From: Clostridiales bacterium | GTDB lineage: Bacteria; Bacillota; Clostridia; Oscillospirales; Oscillospiraceae | NCBI GenBank assembly: GCA_019418525.1 | Contig: DYBS01000003.1 | Coordinates: 15,918 to 21,727 of the forward strand | DNA: 5,810 nt | Direction of reading: 5' to 3' | Shown here: positions 4,981-5,810 of the stretch, piece after piece | Position numbering within the stretch: the stretch's first letter is position 1 | Layout: each line of letters starts with the position of its first letter | Notes under the pieces: model-generated | What the model saw: only the letters and a program-made list of their open reading frames with translations | The model's database searches: none | Told to the model about the DNA's origin: nothing | Made by a program: the position numbers and the translations under genes

Positions 4981-5782
4981 TTAGGAAATCTCCTTCTTCC
5001 CCGGCGACACTGAGAGGGCCGCATGGGGGCAGGCTGCAAAGCACTTGCCGCAGCGGATGCACTCAGGGCTGTTGGGGGTTTTCCACACCGGGATGTCCAG
5101 CCCGCAGGCCTTCTGACAGGCCCCGCAGGAGACGCACCTGCCCTCCGACACCCGGATGCGCACCAGGGACACCGGGTTAAAAAGGCCGTACAGCGCACCC
5201 AGAGGGCAAATGTACCGGCAGAAGGGCCGGTAAACTACCACCGACAGCAAGATCAGCACGATCAGGATGGCGCTCTTCCAGGTGAAGAGCCACCCCAGCG
5301 CCCCCCGCAGGCCCTCATTGGCGGCGGCCAGGGGCCACCCGGCCAGGAGGGTGCCGGAGGGACAGACGTACTTGCAGAACCAGGTGGTGCCCTGTCCGAA
5401 GGCGTCCACCGCGAAGAGGGGCAACACTACCACAAACCCGACAAGCAACAGGTATTTCAGCCACTTCAGCACCTTGTCCCCCGGGAGCTTGCGCAGCTTT
5501 TGGGGAAACGGGATCTTGTGGAGAAGATCCTGCACCAGCCCAAAGGGGCACAGCCACCCGCACACGCCCCGGCCGATGAGGGCTCCCACCAGGATAAGGA
5601 AGCCCAGCACATAGGCGGTGCCCCGGCCGCTGTGGGTGGCCAGGGTGACCTGGAGGGAGCCCAGGGGGCAGGCTCCCAGCGCGCCGGGGCAGGAGTAGCA
5701 GTTGAGGCCCGGCACACAGAATGCCTTGGAACCGCCCCGCCAGATCTTGCCGCCCAGAACCCCCTGGACATAGCCGTTGGAC
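4981..5782 (-). CDS. Membrane-bound 4Fe-4S binding protein (NapH/CcoG-like, Fer4_5), N-terminus cut off by contig end
   Basis: 266 genomic codons remain (5781 down to the TAA at 4981-4983), plus one base of the preceding codon. Counting from the first genomic residue, Cys-Pro pairs typical of Fer4_5 proteins occur at C28/C31 with C38, C74/C78 (CGWLCPFG), C136/C140 (CKYVCPSG) and C188/C192 (CRYICPLG). They are interleaved with membrane helices at about 57-72, 108-125 and 170-184. Two ferredoxin-type clusters end the protein: CVSCGACQKAC (216-226) and CIRCGKCFAACP (241-252), enough ligands for two 4Fe-4S centres. Such proteins pass electrons across or along the membrane, in NapH, NosR and Rnf-associated systems; the partner here is not in the window. 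The family usually has a short N-terminal stretch before the NGYVQG-like segment, so perhaps 15-25 residues are missing (estimate). The open frame continues to 5799 only because it enters sequencing adapter; that Met is false. Confidence 0.9.
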
Positions 5783-5810
5783 CTGTCTCTTATACACATC
5801 TGACGCTGCC
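5783..5810. other. Nextera transposase/Read 1 adapter sequence, not genomic
   Basis: Bases 5783-5801 are CTGTCTCTTATACACATCT, the 19-base Tn5 mosaic end used in Nextera libraries. They are followed without a gap by GACGCTGCC (5802-5810), the next bases of the reverse complement of the Nextera Read 1 adapter. All 28 bases agree with that adapter. Read on the minus strand in the Fe-S frame this gives MCIRDR, a string familiar from adapter-derived protein starts. It should be trimmed from the contig. Confidence 0.97.

Noticed and set aside
3455..4984. 509-codon plus-strand open frame antisense to glpK
   Set aside because: It mirrors glpK almost exactly, gives Gly/His/Gln/Glu-rich sequence without domains, and glpK itself is certain.
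4907..5062. Extension of glpK by 52 codons to an ATG at 5060-5062
   Set aside because: It would cover the hairpin and overlap the Fe-S gene, adds residues not seen in the family, and the ATG at 4904-4906 has an AGGAGG at ideal spacing.
5783..5801. Tn5-type transposon end
   Set aside because: The mosaic end is followed by Nextera adapter bases, not by transposon sequence, and there is no transposase gene or target duplication.

Overview
This window looks like the end of a draft or metagenomic contig from a high-GC, low-hydrogen-gas-niche gut Firmicute, most likely of the Oscillospiraceae/Flavonifractor-Pseudoflavonifractor type. That placement is an inference. It rests on strong GC bias at third codon positions, strong AGGAGG-type ribosome binding sites, the DUF2975 / YozG-like HTH pair, a DUF4173 membrane protein, and a clostridial-style membrane 4Fe-4S protein. 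No rRNA or marker gene is present to confirm it.

Layout. On the plus strand (1-1905) lie three tightly packed genes that read as one operon: the 3' end of a DUF2975 membrane protein, a small YozG-type HTH regulator, and a 499-residue DUF4173 membrane protein. A strong bidirectional terminator (1904-1942) closes this operon and also closes the convergent minus-strand genes. On the minus strand, reading from right to left, are a membrane 4Fe-4S (NapH/CcoG-like, Fer4_5) protein truncated at the contig end, glycerol kinase GlpK, an unrecognised 147-residue protein, and an EamA-type drug/metabolite transporter. Each minus-strand gene has its own ribosome binding site. The gaps after the Fe-S gene and after the 147-residue gene each hold a strong hairpin, so these four genes look like separate or only partly coupled units rather than one pathway operon.

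Regulation visible in the sequence. A good sigma-A promoter for glpK (TGGACA, 17 bp, TATCAT) overlaps the hairpin that ends the Fe-S gene: the -35 box lies across the hairpin loop. A weaker promoter (TTGCGG, 17 bp, TAAAAT) precedes the 147-residue gene. No promoter is visible in front of the EamA gene, whose ribosome binding site lies 11 bases after a hairpin.

The last 28 bases (5783-5810) are not genomic. They match the Nextera transposase mosaic end plus the start of the Read 1 adapter, so genomic sequence stops at about 5782 and the apparent start codon of the Fe-S protein (5797-5799) is adapter sequence. I see no CRISPR array, insertion sequence, tRNA, rRNA, phage gene or defence system. 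The gene content is ordinary and I do not claim a new system. The best leads are the unknown 147-residue protein, the DUF2975-HTH-DUF4173 unit, and the promoter/terminator overlap in front of glpK.
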